From: Cepaea nemoralis
Taxonomy: Eukaryota > Mollusca > Gastropoda > Stylommatophora > Helicidae
Length of the DNA: 64,000 nucleotides
Assembly: GCA_014155875.1 (NCBI GenBank)
Contig: JACEFZ010027104.1
Coordinates: forward strand, 398,501 to 462,500
Reading direction: 5' to 3'
Position numbers and translations under genes: made by a program. Positions 63,040-64,000 of the stretch are shown here, piece by piece. The notes under the pieces were generated by a model that worked only from the letters and a program-made list of their open reading frames with translations, ran no database searches and was not told where the DNA came from. Each line of letters begins with the position of its first letter. Within the stretch, counting starts at the first letter, position 1.

Positions 63040-64000
63040 AATCAAGAACCGACATCACTGCAAACGGGGCATTTCCATAAGCACTGAGTCCTCACCTTCA
63101 ACAGCCAGCGTAGAATTCCAATTCTAATGGTGCCCGTTGTAATCTGATTATATGTCAGTCTTGCTTTACCTCTGAGTGACGACTGTCAACCATATCCTCT
63201 GACCACCCTTTGCTGCTGCATTCTCTCAAGACCATGATAGCCTATCTGTTCTTCTGCATTATTCACATTCTCCCAGAGGGCATTCACCACATCTGCCTTA
63301 TCACGCATCAAATCACCCCTTAATGATGCAGCACCGGCTAATCTGTCTGCCTTTTATTTCCAACCACACCAGAATGTCTTGGAGAAAAGATCCATCAAAT
63401 GCTCACAACTCGCGACCTCTGAATCGATGCAAACCACTCTGCACGAAGCATGCAAATCTTTACTTTTGCCAGCATGCCTGTGAATCAGTAACAATCACAA
63501 TATGCGCATACAGTTTGTTCTCTAACCTTCGGAAAGCTGCAGTAACCGCCTCCACCTCCATTCTCAGACTTGTGGTTATGGTGTCATATGCCAAGCTCTC
63601 CTTTATTAAACATCGGCCATGTTCGTTTCCTATGAATCCCAAGGCACTTTTTGCCTCTTAACACAGAGCCATTGGTATCGATAATCACATGGCCAGAAGG
63701 AGAGTAGTCATGAATTAATTGCCCAATTTCAGCTTTCGTCGCGCCCGCTGGTCACTCTCTACACTCACGGCCCAATGTAATATAACCCCACACAAGTCTG
63801 AATTTCTATTCGGCACTCTGGCTCAGTCATTGCCTCTACCAATCTTCTCAAATGTGCACACTTCTCTGATGGTATCTTCGGCTTGAGCCATACATGATCT
63901 TCCTCTTAGCAGCCTGTAGCCCTTGACTGCTTCCAGGGAATCATGCAGGAGGTGTTCCTTGTCCGCAGCTAACTAGCGGTATGACATTGCTGGCATCATC
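63040..64000 (-). pseudogene. LINE-F second copy, RNase H region, truncated by window end
   Basis: Minus-strand motifs match LINE-F at 43738-45112: 'SLRMEVEAVTAAFRRLE' and 'IVIVTDSQACWQK' (RNase H), then the C-terminal region ending 'CPVCSDVGS'-like. Further upstream (63800-64000) the linker is recognisable ('LLHDSLEAVKGYRLLRGRSC'-type). Frames are broken. The start lies outside the window. Confidence 0.72.

Overview
The window is animal nuclear DNA, almost certainly from an invertebrate. It is dominated by transposable elements and simple or tandem repeats. One exon of a plausible host gene is visible (40458-41656). The mix of several APE-type non-LTR retrotransposon lineages (the kind often mis-annotated as 'craniofacial development protein 2-like'), tRNA-derived SINEs, mariner, hAT and Helitron-like pieces suggests a lophotrochozoan, perhaps a mollusc. 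That is inference from element types and not a species call. Non-LTR families are labelled here LINE-A to LINE-G by their encoded proteins; the labels are mine.

Layout. 1-9370: a decayed hAT transposase is split by an 8.63-kb LTR retroelement (621-9249). It has about 3-kb nearly identical LTRs, TG...CA ends, a perfect 5-bp target duplication (CCGTT) and no visible gag or pol. 9700-13120: a LINE endonuclease relic, a LINE-C 3' end, a broken mariner (DD34D) and a Helitron-like terminus made of about four 85-bp repeats. 14430-16040: a second hAT relic carrying a LINE-B 3' fragment flanked by a 12-bp target duplication. 16060-19250: SINEs, a 53-bp satellite and a TC microsatellite. 19440-26390: a 62/63-bp minisatellite array split by a full-length LINE-A with an essentially open endonuclease-reverse transcriptase frame. 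26390-33050: a SINE, rearranged LINE-B pieces, a 30-bp tandem repeat, a purine-rich microsatellite and 1.8 kb of C/A-only low-complexity DNA. 33720-40075: a SINE, then LINE-B nested inside LINE-D with an 11-bp target duplication, then a LINE-C end.

40075-41656: a degenerate tandem repeat, a splice acceptor, and a terminal exon encoding a predicted chymotrypsin-fold (trypsin-like) serine peptidase with an acidic insertion. 41890-49200: an 'aactgactgtg' minisatellite holding a deleted LINE-A derivative, then LINE-E, LINE-F (with RNase H), LINE-G, LINE-B and LINE-A pieces and SINEs. 49400-52820: a third, dispersed hAT relic with a SINE inserted. 53290-56590: a LINE-C copy interrupted by a chimeric insert (inverted LINE-C plus a LINE-A 3' end). 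56830-64000: a 236-bp fold-back element, LINE-E, SINE pieces, an (AACC)n tail, a 61-bp tandem array and a second LINE-F running off the end.

There is no operon-like organisation. The 'working together' seen here is nesting. Target duplications allow a relative order of insertions (LTR element after hAT, LINE-B after hAT and LINE-D, LINE-A after the minisatellite, SINE after the 53-bp satellite). Several LINE families end directly at their stop codon, followed by short microsatellite tails that differ from copy to copy.
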